Positions 12,601 through 23,800 of a stretch of DNA of 64,000 nucleotides are shown here, piece by piece. The notes below the pieces were generated by a model. It had not been told where the DNA came from. It did no database searches and saw nothing but the letters and a program-made list of their open reading frames with translations. The position numbers and the translations under genes are program-made. This DNA comes from Takakia lepidozioides (taxonomy: Eukaryota > Streptophyta > Takakiopsida > Takakiales > Takakiaceae). Positions within the stretch are counted from its first letter, which is position 1; each line of letters starts with the position of its first letter. Where the stretch lies: NCBI GenBank assembly GCA_030704615.1, contig CM060734.1:4898001-4962000 (forward strand), read 5' to 3'.

Positions 12601-13846
12601 GCCCTCTTGGATCCCGCAACCGCTCTGTGATCTGCAAATCCATCCAACCATTCACTTATCTGCTTAATAGTCTGCAAAAGAAAATGTCTACTTTAGAGTA
12701 AACAACACTCAGATATTCAATACATTGGCTACAGGCATGAACACATAAAGGCTTCAAGGCGAAATTTAAATTCTCCAATGACATTATTAGTGTGGATGAG
12801 AGATATATGAACCAAGGATCTGGCTATGTACTGGCCATTGTGAGTTTCACATCCTCCCATAGCATTATTAGCATGGATGCAATAATACAGCTCAACTAAA
12901 TTTGGCCAAATTGCAAGAAGCTCTAGGATAAGAATGTAAACGGGCACAAGCGAAAGATGCCCCGAGAGGTAGTTTCCAGACATTCATTTGAAAGAAGAAG
13001 TACACCAGGAGGAGCCTCTTCATGTTGCATAAACTGGTACAACAGATCACTTCACAGGATCCCGAAGATTAATGGGTTGTAAAGGCACCTTGGTTGAGTA
13101 TAGCTCATTTCCATTGGGTGACACTTTGAAAAGGGAACTGCCACAGCTCTCTCATAGCCTACCACACCCTTGCACTTTAGTCTGGCTGATCTCAAACACT
13201 GAAACCAAAAGTACTTAATTCTCCAGAGCAGAATACTTGGTGGCAAATAATTTTCATCCAGTGCATACCCAACAGGGAGACCTTCAGAAGGTATGTTCTC
13301 TTTCAATAGTCTTTATGAAGAGAGTCAAGGATTTCCAATATGGTAAGCTTGTTAGTCCAAAGTTATTGTTACTTTAGTATATGACTACATTTCCAATGCA
13401 GACACTTGTGATCCCCATGCCAACTCTGTCACCAAATTGTTATTGGCCGTGTGCAAGCGCCATGGCAATTTTGAGCTGAGTTGTCATACCCCAAAAGGTT
13501 CAAACCCCCACACAATCCATTCTGGAAGCGTTAGAAATCCTTATGCCCTAAAAAGTAAGTCGTCGGCGGCGTCCAACGAGAAGTCGATGTGCCTATTTGA
13601 CCTATCAGCACTCACGGTTTTAAACTTCCAATTGAGGGAAAAAAACACCAAGCACGACGTGAGGAAGAGAATCAAAAGGTACTACTCCTCGGTTTGGAAA
13701 AAAATTGGTCACTGAAAGCCGATGATCCATCAAAAATAGGGTTTAGGGATCATGACGAACAAGAGTACCTCTCGTTGTTGGCGCTGGAGCTCGACGATCT
13801 CCCGCCGCAGCTCCTCTGCAGTCTTGCTCGATGGAAGCCCCGCCAT
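6684..13846 (-). CDS. PNN: Pinin (pinin/SDK/memA family), 9 exons, 435 aa
   Basis: This is a nuclear speckle and exon-junction-associated splicing regulator of the pinin family. Coding exons read from the start: 13846-13769, 12631-12500, 11759-11469, 10988-10875, 10336-10265, 9337-9254, 8522-8422, 7694-7613 and 7037-6684. All introns have GT and AG borders; lengths are multiples of three except the 101+82 pair, which restores phase. The product begins MAGLPSSKTAEELRREI and has the plant-type N-terminal signature QQREITERLRDPRGLR. The memA core follows: KRNRRMFGALLGTLE, then KFRQEDKKLSGSEAFMRRS, an Arg/Glu coiled coil (AEQRAQEESERLRQQERE), EKQLELLFIQWTEHH and AEPAIYFMPAKPSEE. The C-terminus is a Glu-rich coiled coil and acidic tail. 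The order matches known plant pinins. No break is seen, so this is probably the only intact host gene in the window. The 5' UTR and promoter were not delimited. Confidence 0.93.
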
Positions 13847-14371
13847 CGCACTTACCAATCACCTCGTCAGATCCGTCCCCAGGTCTGAACCCGTCTCTCC
13901 GTGGAACGTACTATCCGTTTCCCGTCAATGCCCTATGATGTATTAAAATCTTCACCAACAACAAAGTCATTCCTCACATTAATCCACTAAATGCTCTCAA
14001 CCTTGCCGTTCTCCTCATACTGCCTCTGCGACCTAGCAACACAAAGAGAAGCTCAAGAAAGAGACGAACAGGGCTCCAAATGCATTAAAAGCCCCATCAT
14101 CATCTCACACCTACAATGTCTCGAACAATCTGCTTCCCAAGCAGAGCCGAGGAGGGCGCAATCAGGATGCTCAGAGCAGATCGCGGCCATCTCGAATGTC
14201 GGACATGCCAATAGCGGCACAAAGTTCCTAGAGTCCCTAGCGTAAATGGATGAATCTCATTCGTCCGAATGTGGATGCGTTCCCACTTTAGCATCCATTC
14301 AGGGTAAAGATAAAAGCATCTAGAGGAGGGTCTGAGTTCAACTCCAGAAACTGCGTGCGTGGTGATTTTAC
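13847..14371. other. Upstream region of pinin gene
   Basis: This 525-bp stretch precedes the pinin start codon on the minus strand and should hold its 5' UTR and promoter. No clear TATA box or other element stands out. The short open frames on either strand have no recognisable motif. Its far end is the 8-bp target duplication (14364-14371) of the adjoining hAT element. Confidence 0.4.
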
Positions 14372-14973
14372 CAGTGTTGGGCGGTTCTTAGCTTTTTTTA
14401 ACATCCGCCAGGTCCGGATACGTGACAAATTAGAGAATGATATATCCTGCGGATCCGGATATTAGAATAATCTGCATTTCTAATATCCGCCGGTTATGCA
14501 TAGTAGAAGTTCTTTTTAAATGTGCCGGATATAAATAAGTCCGGATATTCAGATTTTAATATCTGGCGGTTATAGAGTAATCCGGATATATGATTTTTTT
14601 CATTTAATCAATTTAAATAATTACAATTCTAATAAAATATTATTTTATTTTATTAATATTTCATCAATATTTTATTTTATTTCCTTAACCCTTCTTATAT
14701 CCAGATCTTGGCTATATATCTAGATACAATCCGTTTATTAATCCTTTTATATCTAGCGGGTAGGATCTTATCCGGATCCTCTGTTTTCCCATCGGAAGGC
14801 AGTAGCCCCTTAGGGTCAAGTGACACCATAAGTTACGCTTGTTTCGGCAACGCGTCTACATTTTTTATGTATCCGCCGGATATAAATAATAGTCGGATAT
14901 CAAATAGCTGTCGGATCCGGATCCACTGGTATCCGGATTGATATCCGGATCACTCTATATCCGCCCAACACTG
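14372..14973. mobile_element. Non-autonomous hAT element (602 bp)
   Basis: Terminal inverted repeats CAGTGTTGGGCGG and CCGCCCAACACTG bound the element. The flanking octamers are GATTTTAC (14364-14371) and TATTTTAC (14974-14981), matching at 7 of 8 positions, as for an 8-bp hAT target duplication. Inside are many copies of TCCGGAT and ATATCCGG-type motifs in both orientations, in an otherwise very AT-rich sequence. Such dense subterminal motifs are typical transposase-binding sites in hAT elements. There is no coding capacity, so it would need a transposase in trans. Confidence 0.88.
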
Positions 14974-15626
14974 TATTTTACATGTATATTTATTTAATAT
15001 AAATTCAGTTGCTGGAGCAGGGAGCTTCGAGAAGTGGTTAGGGTTTTGGATATGCCCAAGAGTGAAGGTGCTGTGGAAGAGAGCTCAAGAAGTGCAAGAC
15101 CGAGTGCCCAACGACTATTGGAAGAGCATCGTCACCAATGGCAATGGAAACAATGGACTAGGAGCAATACTGCAAAAACCGAGAGAGAAATGGATCACAA
15201 GAAGGAGAAACATCTACAACAAATAGGAGACAAGAGCTGACGAGTTGTCGTTGTTAAAGGGTTTGTAGATTAGTAAGTCAAGTATCTTTCATATCTCATA
15301 GAATAGACACTTATAAAGAGATGTAATGGTACATTCAAGGACTTCAATACAACGCTTCTATTTTGTCTCAACTCTCTCTCTCTCGTCACTAACGGCTACA
15401 TTATTGTGTTTTCCTACTTTTTGTATCTCTACTTGTATGTCCCATGGTCTGTATTTGGTGTAGTTTTTTAATTATTTATTGGTTTATTTGATGTTGATAT
15501 ATTGTAGTGTCTTTTCCAGTGTATAATTCTTTTTTGCTCTATAAAAATCTATGTAATACTCTACAGTCTTCATAATGCTTTTTAGGATATTTTCTTTGAA
15601 TTCATATGTTGTAGTTCATTTCAGAC
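14974..15626. other. Intergenic, no gene recognised
   Basis: The frame at 15034-15240 is short and anonymous. A CT microsatellite lies near 15375-15387. From 15400 the sequence is T-rich and resembles an intron or 5' flank ahead of the frame at 15627. Confidence 0.35.
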
Positions 15627-16535
15627 ATGGCCAAGGATTCGGAGAAGACCCCTACTGCAAAGAAAAGGAAAAAACCAGAAGCAAACCCGTATCGCTCAAA
15701 TATACGAAAGAAATCTGGTTTTACCCCCCGGCCTTCCCCTCCTCCTTTGCTTGTTCATTCATTTCATGAGCCCGAGAGTACCAGTGGCCTCCCCGAGCAC
15801 CGTGTTGATGTGATTGCCCTTCTCTTGGGCCAAGGTGTTGTAGTTGAAGTGGCTCTTGTGCCGGATACTACTGGTACTATGGATGAGTCCACCATTGGGC
15901 CTGCAGTATCTAGCGCTACCCTCTCTCCTTCGTTAGAAGCATTGTATACGAGTAATATAAAGATTTTTCAAGATGGTCCTAGGATGGGCCAATTGGACAT
16001 TGCTCCCGGTGCTTCTCCAACCACCGAGGTTAGGAGGGTTATGACATGTCAATGGGATTTGCTGATCAATGCACAAGAGAGAGAGAGGGTAGAGAGGGGT
16101 CCCATACATGGGGAGGTAGCTAGGCCGCTTGGCCCAAATGATGCTCTTGTTGAAAGATTGGGAAGTTCTTCATGGCATGATGCATCTCATGGTACCCAAG
16201 GCGCCTCTCCCGCTCATGTCCATGATACCTCCATTGGTGGCCAGTCCTCGGCCAGGAAGGGTCTCGCATTTGGCCAGCTCACTGCTGTGACTCTAACTAG
16301 TGGCAGTTGGGAGCAAGCACAACTCATGGCATCTTTGGCGGCAATGGGGGTTCCATTGCCATTAATGGGACAACTTTTGGCACCTGAACTCGAGGTGCCT
16401 AAGATGCCCGCGCTCAGGCCCAGGGATACCATCGCCTCGGAGCATCATGAGGCCAGTATCTCTCTCGCCATTTTGTTGTATTGCCTACTGCATTCTTTTT
16501 GTTTTTGTTGTTTTTATTTGGTTTGTGTACATTAA
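15627..16535 (+). CDS. Hypothetical protein, 302 aa
   Basis: The open frame starts MAKDSEKTPTAKKRKKPEA, a basic stretch resembling a nuclear localisation signal. It continues with a Pro/Ser-rich segment and a middle region rich in Gly, Ala and Ser. The last ~30 codons are hydrophobic (LAILLYCLLHSFCFCC) and may be intron or 3' sequence read through. I recognise no domain. The frame is long for chance at this composition, but it could also be part of a decayed retroelement gag-like gene. The start was chosen as the first Met, which is preceded by a T-rich tract and a possible splice acceptor. Confidence 0.4.
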   Translation: MAKDSEKTPTAKKRKKPEANPYRSNIRKKSGFTPRPSPPPLLVHSFHEPESTSGLPEHRVDVIALLLGQGVVVEVALVPDTTGTMDESTIGPAVSSATLSPSLEALYTSNIKIFQDGPRMGQLDIAPGASPTTEVRRVMTCQWDLLINAQERERVERGPIHGEVARPLGPNDALVERLGSSSWHDASHGTQGASPAHVHDTSIGGQSSARKGLAFGQLTAVTLTSGSWEQAQLMASLAAMGVPLPLMGQLLAPELEVPKMPALRPRDTIASEHHEASISLAILLYCLLHSFCFCCFYLVCVH

Positions 16536-16599
16536 TTGCCTGACAGACAGGTCAAGTGCCGATCACGCTCCTGCTTGACGGGCGTTGGCCTATGCGGTC

Positions 16600-18720
16600 G
16601 CCCTTTTACACATGGCAATGGGCGACCATATAAGCGGTCGCCGAAGAGTCTGAAAATGCGAGGGTTCGCCACATTCAAAACACAAGCGGTGAAAGCTTGC
16701 ACCGACGGCCAGAGATGGAGGAAGGGAGCCTCCAAGACGCTGAAGCTTATGAAGCCCAACCTCTTAAGCTCCAACAACAGCACCATGAGGGGCAAATGCA
16801 GGCATTCAAGATTGTGCATCATGCAGGCACACTCATATTGGAGCTGAAGCTCAAGGGGGCGCTCTCTAGTTTACCTTAGTCTTATGAAAGCAGGAGGTGT
16901 GGCAGAGTCTTATTTGGATATGTTTGACTCTCTCTTCCATCAAAACCCCTGCCTTCTGTGGGATCAAATCAAATCAAAAAACTATACATTTACATGGGAT
17001 CAGCTTGCAAGTGATACCTCTGTAGGGATACACGTATCGAGTGAGGCCAATGCCTCTACATGGGATGTGAAACAGCGATCTGAATTTAGGATAATCAGCC
17101 TTAGACATTCAGGAGTTTGATTTTACCTTCAACGTTCGAGGTGGTAGTTGAGCAATGGCGTCCCGATACTTCTTCACCACCACGGTGCGGAAATGACATA
17201 TCTGGAGATTGGTCCAAGCTTGTTTTTGCCGTCGGTACTTTGTCAAAAATGCAACCTCTTCAGCGCCATGGCCTTCGTGGAGTTGTTGGTCACGCCACGC
17301 CTTCGAACGCTCGATCATCCCATGCAAGGTGTCTTCCGAGCAAACATCCACAACGGGCGTTCAGGTGATCAAATCCATCACCGCCGGCAATGGTAACTCC
17401 GACACTCGAGCATCCTCTCCCACCACGTTCTGCTTCCAGTCAGGATGGGCTTGTGCAGCAAATGTTTGCAATACTTCTGAGGGATGCAACAATATCCAGG
17501 GCAAAATCCCATGATCGCTCACACCTCGGTTTTGCACCCAACGTTTCACAAGCACTTTGAAGGCCTCCTGCACTTCCTCGTTCTCAAACTTGTGCATTCA
17601 CACGCGGGCTTTCGCAAATGCATGCCAAAACCGAGCTCGGTTGTCGGTTGTCACCATCTCATCCTACACCACCACCATGGGTAATTTGAATGTACATTGC
17701 ATTTGATTCACATGGTTTTTGTGTTACACATATATGGTGATATTATGTGTGTATTTGACTTTGGTGTGCCAAAGACAAATGTTTCTATACTACTGTTGTG
17801 GTTATATCATCGAAGAATATCATGCCTGGGTATACCTGCTGAGGTATACTCTGGCATTGTCACATGTCATTCTTTTACATGTACCCTATCAGAATTTCAT
17901 AACGGGGGGGAGGTTCAACACAACTAACCAAATCTGGTGTTGAAATGGACGCATGTGATGCCAACGCTTCGTCCGCTTGCTCAAACTCCAATTGGTGCTT
18001 GTGCAACTCCCTATCGTCGAATGAAGTCCCTTTGTCAGCCACTTGTTCCATTGTGTGCGTGGGCTCATGCATCCCAGATGATAAGGGTAGCAATTCGGTC
18101 GTTGTGCCCTCACTGGCTGTAGCTCCAATGTCTAAAGTCCGAGACCATTGTGTCGTCTATGAAAGATTACTACTGGAAGGGTGAAAAGTGCGAGGGTGAA
18201 CCACCGTGTTCCGTGGAGGTGTACCAAAGTCGTCCTCCCATGCGGACTCGGAGGATATCATACCTGGTTCAAATGGAATGGCAAGCGTCATCCTCAGCCT
18301 TGCCTCGCAAACCTGCCTGTATACTTCGATCGTTCGCTGATCCAAGCAATCCAGCGGGTTGGGGATGTACAAGATGGGAGGCCACTCTTTCACCCTTCGT
18401 GGCACATCCTTGCATAATCCTGGGGGGCGGCATATATATGGATTCTCCCAATTCGCCCAGCCATGTCTATCCTACAATACATACAGCTCCCTTGGTTATC
18501 TACATCATGTCATATACAAAGTGAGACAAAGATCTGTGCATTGTTTCAAAACAAGTAAGAGTCAGCAAAGAAGAAGACTCCGGCCGAAGCCGGCGTAACT
18601 AAGAGCCACTTTGTCTTGCGGCTACTACCCCTTTTCAGGGATGGGCCCTATAGAGTCAGCAATTGAGGAGATGTCACAAACGTCATATAACATAATGATA
18701 TGCCAAGAAGGACTTACCTG
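16600..18720 (-). pseudogene. Minus-strand hypothetical gene, 3' part
   Basis: Several minus-strand frames look like exons of one gene. They are 18440-18157 (WANWENPYICRPPGL..., then KEWPPILYIPNPLDCLDQ and a long acidic/Ser stretch), 18128-17875, 17597-17361 (FENEEVQEAFKVLVKRWVQ) and 17351-17109 (GMIERSKAWRDQQLHEGHG). The codon content is more protein-like than on the other strand. No family is recognised. A donor-like GTAAG on the minus strand near 18718 ends an exon whose upstream half lies beyond the gypsy element at 25,825-25,958. The 83-bp LINE insertion at 18,569 lies in an intron or between exons. Confidence 0.4.
18569..18651 (-). mobile_element. 5'-truncated LINE 3' end (83 bp) with target duplication
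   Basis: This short insertion is flanked by the perfect 11-bp direct repeat AGAGTCAGCAA (18558-18568 and 18652-18662). Its sequence closely matches the 3' end of the LINE at 58,143-58,226; both contain the block GCCGGCGTAACTAAGA and a GGGCCCTATA end. On the minus strand it ends in a TCT repeat. This is the expected product of target-primed reverse transcription with extreme 5' truncation. It helps mark where the LINE 3' terminus is. Confidence 0.85.
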
Positions 18721-18846
18721 AGCCTTTTCGGTACCACGCAATAGAACAAGCCACCAATGTCGGCAAGACCCGGGAGGTTGAACATGGTGGCTGCTGCCTC
18801 TGCAACTGCTCGTTGGCTAGTTCCTGCTTCGAATGGTTGCAAGCCG

Positions 18847-19570
18847 TGTCGCACACCTCAGTTCGGTAAACTCCCCTTCAAGTCATAGTTACTCGCTTTG
18901 ATGCGCGCGCCTGACTCCCAACCTGGCCGCCGGGCCAACTTGGAGTTTCGGCTGCTCACCGGGACATAACGGTCCCCTTCCGCTTCCCTCTAAACCCTCC
19001 ACCTATTTGGGACTAGGAGAATTCCCTTTGGTAGATGGCAGTCCGGAACAGCTCCCCACTCTTTGGTCGCTTTCCGGCTCGCTCGCTTACTCACTAGTTT
19101 TTGGTCACCAACGGGCTTGCACCGTTCTCGGGGTTACTACTCCCTATATATACTTCTGTAGCTGTCCGCGGGGGTTTCATAACCAGCCATGCCATTTTAT
19201 GGCGAACCACCACGAAAACCCTCGACTCCCGGTGGTGAGTCGCGGTGAGTCTTGGCCCACTCACCGCGGCCCCAATGGACCGTGATGAGTCCCAAGACTC
19301 CCCACGACTCCCACCTCGAGGTCTCCACCCCATGGTGAGTCCTATGCCACCCCCACTAAGTCCCACTAAGCTACCACCACCCCTTGTGGAGCCACCTCCA
19401 CCGCAACCCGGTGTGCGGGGCTCCACCTAGTGAGCGCCTCCGCCTCCTTGAGTGCCTTGGGCACTCAAGGGTGCTTCAGCCCCCCATACCTATCGCTGCC
19501 GCTGCCCCCACCACAGAGGCAACCCCTCATGTGTCCCGACCCCCTGCCCTCAAGGCAAAGGGCCGCGACA
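18847..19570 (-). repeat. 3' LTR of the gypsy element
   Basis: 724 bp, nearly identical to the right LTR. The minus-strand sequence just upstream (19571-19585 reversed) is G/T-rich (GGTAGGGGTGTG), a weak match to a polypurine tract. Confidence 0.95.
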
Positions 19571-20476
19571 CACACCCCTACCAACAGGGAGTCGATGTCC
19601 TCATCGACTTGTCCATTTTGTAGAAACGAACATCCAAGTTGTGGCGTCCCACATCAAGGAGTTTGTTTCCGTACCATGGCGTCCCATGGCAAAGAACCAA
19701 ACCCCACACTTGACTCCACTCTCCACTAGCTAGTTCGGCCGACTTCCTCCAAGTCCCGGCCAAGGGTGGAGCCTCTCCAGCTCCTCCCAGTGCACTCTTC
19801 TTGGCCTACTTCAAGGCCAAGGAACGATCCTCCCCGAGGATCGAATCGCCTTACTGCAACAACATTGCTTGCGATCGCTCATGATGCCGCTTTTGGCATC
19901 ACCTTGAGCAAGGGTTCACCTGGAACCCTCTTTGACTAGGAAGATAACCTTGAACCAACCGTGCGCCCCAATCACTACAATTGGGTCCGCCTTGGAAAGC
20001 TGGCCTGAGGTACGGGAACACGCCGAAGCCGCACTACGACTTCGTCCCGAGGCTACACGATTATAGTACGTGAACGGGAGCACGTAGCTTCCGCGTTAGC
20101 CCGCACTACAAGGCAACCCCCTCGGTAGCGCAGTTATAGTACGCGCACGCGCCAGGTGCGCACTAGCACTTGAACTCCCAAATAAGGCGCAAGTTTCCTT
20201 GCCCCTTGGATGGGAGTCACCCGATTTCGGCACTGCGCAAACACACGATTAACCCAATTTACCTCTCCCACTTTTGTAAGCTAGCATGCATTCTACACAC
20301 CAGCCAACCACACCATGCATCACCATTCCAAACACAATAGGACGCACAATATTTGGAACCCATTTCCTTTATCACAAATTTTTGTACAATACAAGTTTTT
20401 GCAATCGGATTCCTGAGCTAGCTAAACCGGGCTAAGCATGCATTTCTTCCCCCACGCTCCAAGGTTGATGTCCCCA
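19571..20476. other. Gypsy 3' untranslated interior
   Basis: The internal region between the pol stop and the 3' LTR has no open frame of note. It contains a few short repeats (such as tagtacg) and no recognised domain. Confidence 0.6.
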
Positions 20477-20875
20477 TCAACGCTTCTTCCGCTTTTGAGG
20501 TCGCCCTTCGAACGCTGCAACTGCCTCGGATGCGTTTCCCATTTCTGAGGCACGCACCCAAGATGCCTCCACAAGATGATAGCCCTTCCATTTGACGAGA
20601 TACTCCGTTTCTCGGTTCTTGAACCTCCTCGACTTAAGTATTGCCTCCACCTCGTACTCGGGTTCATTTTCATGATCCAACAGCATAGGTGGCGGACGCA
20701 ACACTTGCTGCCGATTCGGACGTGCTTCATCTTTGAAGTAAGGCTTCAAAAGGGAGACATGGAATACTGGGTGCAACTTGCTGTTTGCTGGCAGCTCCAA
20801 TTCATACACATCCTCATTCATAACCCTCCGAATGCGAAAGGGACCCGCATACGGAGGTACGAACTTCGGGCTCAT
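20477..20875 (-). CDS. Integrase C-terminal tail with chromodomain
   Basis: In frame with the gag-pol reading frame after one TGA. It starts MSPKFVPPYAGPFRIRR, the conserved integrase GPY-like segment, continues through LHPVFHVSLLKPY and ends in a chromodomain (YEVEAILKSRR ... EYLVKWKGYHLVEASW) with a basic tail. Chromodomains target chromoviruses to marked heterochromatin. It would be the natural C-terminus of the polyprotein if the stop were absent. Confidence 0.9.
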   Translation of the reverse strand: MSPKFVPPYAGPFRIRRVMNEDVYELELPANSKLHPVFHVSLLKPYFKDEARPNRQQVLRPPPMLLDHENEPEYEVEAILKSRRFKNRETEYLVKWKGYHLVEASWVRASEMGNASEAVAAFEGRPQKRKKR

Positions 20876-20887
20876 TTCCGGAGGTAG

Positions 20888-23800
20888 TCAAAAATTCTTG
20901 ATGTTCAACCAGACCTCTGTGTCTGCCTCAAACTTCACTTCCCTCCGCTTCCGATTCGCCTGCCTTTCATACCGTTTCCTAGCTTTGGCAATGTTGTACT
21001 TTGCGAGCTTCAACAAACGCTCGCGTTCTTCCAGTACCGCCGCTACTGCCGGTTCCTCAACGTCCTGGGCGGCCCAACTTGTCGGCACCAGAGGTGCTTT
21101 TCCATAGACCAACACAAAAGGGGAAACTCCCGTCGCGGAGTGTTCTGTGTTATTATAACAGAACTCTGCCGCGTCTAAGTGTTCCATCCAGTCTGATTGG
21201 TCTGCCGACACGTAATTCCGTAAGAATTGCTTCACTACGGAATTCACTCTTTCCGTTTGGCCGTCTGTCGTAGGTCGGAAGGCGGTGCTCATCTTCAGCC
21301 TCGTCCCCATCTTCTTCCAAAGTGCTCTCCAGAATTTACTCGTAAACTTTGGGTCGCGGTCCGAGACAATATCCTTCGGGACTCCATGATGCTTTAAGAC
21401 GTGGGCGAAGTAAAGTCGCCCTGTCTCCTGCGCAGTTGCCGTCTCCTTGGTGGGGATGAAATGGGCCATTTTACTAAACCTATCTACCACCACCATGATT
21501 GCATCGAATCCTTTTGACAGCGGCATAGCAGTCATGAAATCCATCGAGACGCTTTCCCAAGTCCCCTCTGGAATCGGCAAGGGTTGTAACAGCCCCGCTT
21601 GCTTTTTATACTCGCTCCGGTTTTGTTGGCATGTGGTGCATGTCTTTACATACTCCTCTGCCTCCTCCCTCAGTTTGGGCCAGAAATACTCTTTCTTCAA
21701 GAGTGCCGCAGTGCGCTTGGCTCCACCGTGGCCCGCAAGCGGGCTATCATGGCATTCTCTCAAGAGACTATCCCTGATCCCTCCCTTTGGCACATAGAGA
21801 CGTTTTTGCTTATACCGGAGCAGTCCGTTTTGCAAGTGGAACTGCGATTTAACCCCCATTCTCAAGTTCTGCATCACGCACTTTGCCAGCTCATCCTTCC
21901 GGCAAGCCTTCCGGATCTTCCTTTGGAGCGCCGTCTCGCCCTTGTACACCAACAAGAGCTGCTGCTTTCTACTTAAAGCATCGGCCACCACATTGTCCCG
22001 TCCCGGTTTGTACTGGATATCCACGTCGAACACTGCCAAAGTATCTTGCCACCTAAGTTGTTTTGGGGACAACTTGGGCTGCGTGGCAAAATACTTCACC
22101 GTGACATTGTCCGTGAACACCTTCACTGGGTTGGAACCAACATAGTGGCGCCAGAGTTCAAGGCAATGTACCACCGCCTTCATCTCTTTTTCGTGCGTCG
22201 GCCACCGTCGCTCCACTTCATTCAGTTTCTTACTTTCGTAAGCCACTGGACGTCCATCTTGCATAAGTACACCCCCAATTGCGAAGTCCGATGCATCTGT
22301 ATGAATCTCAAACGGACGATCGAACTCCGGGATTTTTAAGACTGGAGCTTCCGTCATCCGCTGCTTCAATTCAGCAAAAGCTTGGCCACAAAATGTGTTC
22401 CATACCCAGACTTTGGATTTACACAGAAGGTCCGACAGCGGCCCCGCGATCTTGGCGAAATTTCTCACATACTTCCGGTAATAGGAGGCGAGTCCTAGGA
22501 AGGATCGCACTCCCGGAACCGAAGTCGGAGGCTCCCAGTCCAAGATCGCCCTCACCTTTCTGTCATCCATTTTGATCCCATCCTGTGTAATCACGTGCCC
22601 CAAGAACTCCACTTTTGTGACCCCGAATTCGCACTTTGAAGCTTTGGCATACAGCTTCCCTTCTCGCAATTTTTGGAACACCCTTTTGAGGTGCTCCAGG
22701 TGCTCCTCCTTTGTTTTCGAGTACACCAAGATGTCGTCGATGTACACGATCACAAAGTCATCCAACCACTCCTGGAAAAGGCTGTTCATCAGCGTGCTAA
22801 ATGTCGCTGGTGCATTGGTGAGCCCAAAAGGCATCACCAAGAACTCATATGAACCATACCTTGTCCTGCACGCGGTCTTCTCCTCATCTCCTTCCGCCAC
22901 CCGAATTTGGTGATAGCCGGAGCGCAAGTCGATCCGGCTGAAATACTTCGCTCCTGCCAACCGATCGAAGAGGTCGTCGATCCTTGGCAAAGGGTACCGG
23001 TTTTTGATAGTCACCTTATTCAGAGCCCTGTAATCGACACACATCCGCAGCGTCCCATCCTTCTTGTCTGCAAATAGCACCGGGGCTCCGTAAGGTGACT
23101 TACTCGGCCGGATGTACCCCTTTGACATTAGATCTTTGAGCTGAGTCTTCAGCTCGACCAACTCTTTGTGGCTCAACCGGTAGGGCGCCTTGGCAGGCGG
23201 TTCCGATCCCGGTATCACCTCAATTTTGTGGTCAACTCCTCTTCGCGGTGGCAAGCCGCTTGGTAAATCCTCCGGCATCACATCCTGGTATTTCTCCAAA
23301 ATCCCCTTGATCCAATCTGGGCTCGGCTCCCCATCGCCTTCTCCTTTCACTTCTCTAATGTAAAGCAAAAACTGGGACTCGTGTGTCTCCTCCACGGCCC
23401 ACTCCTTTGCTGATAGAAGGTTTATTCGCCCTCCCACGGATTTGGGCGTTTCCGACACTCGTAAAACCTCGCCACCATTCCCACATGGCAGCGTGACTAC
23501 TCTCTTGCGGCCATCTATGACCGCTCCGGATTTGCTCAAAAAGGTCATTCCCAAAATGAGATCCACTCCATCGATCTCGCAGATAGTGAAGTTCTCACGT
23601 CCCTCCCAACTCCCCAGTTGAAGAGGAACATCAAACGCCAACCTTGTCGCCAACTGAGGTTCTCCTTTGGCAGAGCGCACCTCAATAGAGGCCCCCACGT
23701 CACTTGTCGGGAGTCCCAACTTTCGCGCCGCCGCCGGCGTCATGAAGGAGTGCGACGCTCCTGTGTCCACCAACAACGACACATTAGTTCCGGATATTAT

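Noticed and set aside
19007-19426. LTR-internal ORFs (92 and 110 codons, duplicated at 25256-25675)
   Set aside because: They occur identically in both LTRs and overlap on opposite strands. They are non-coding LTR sequence.
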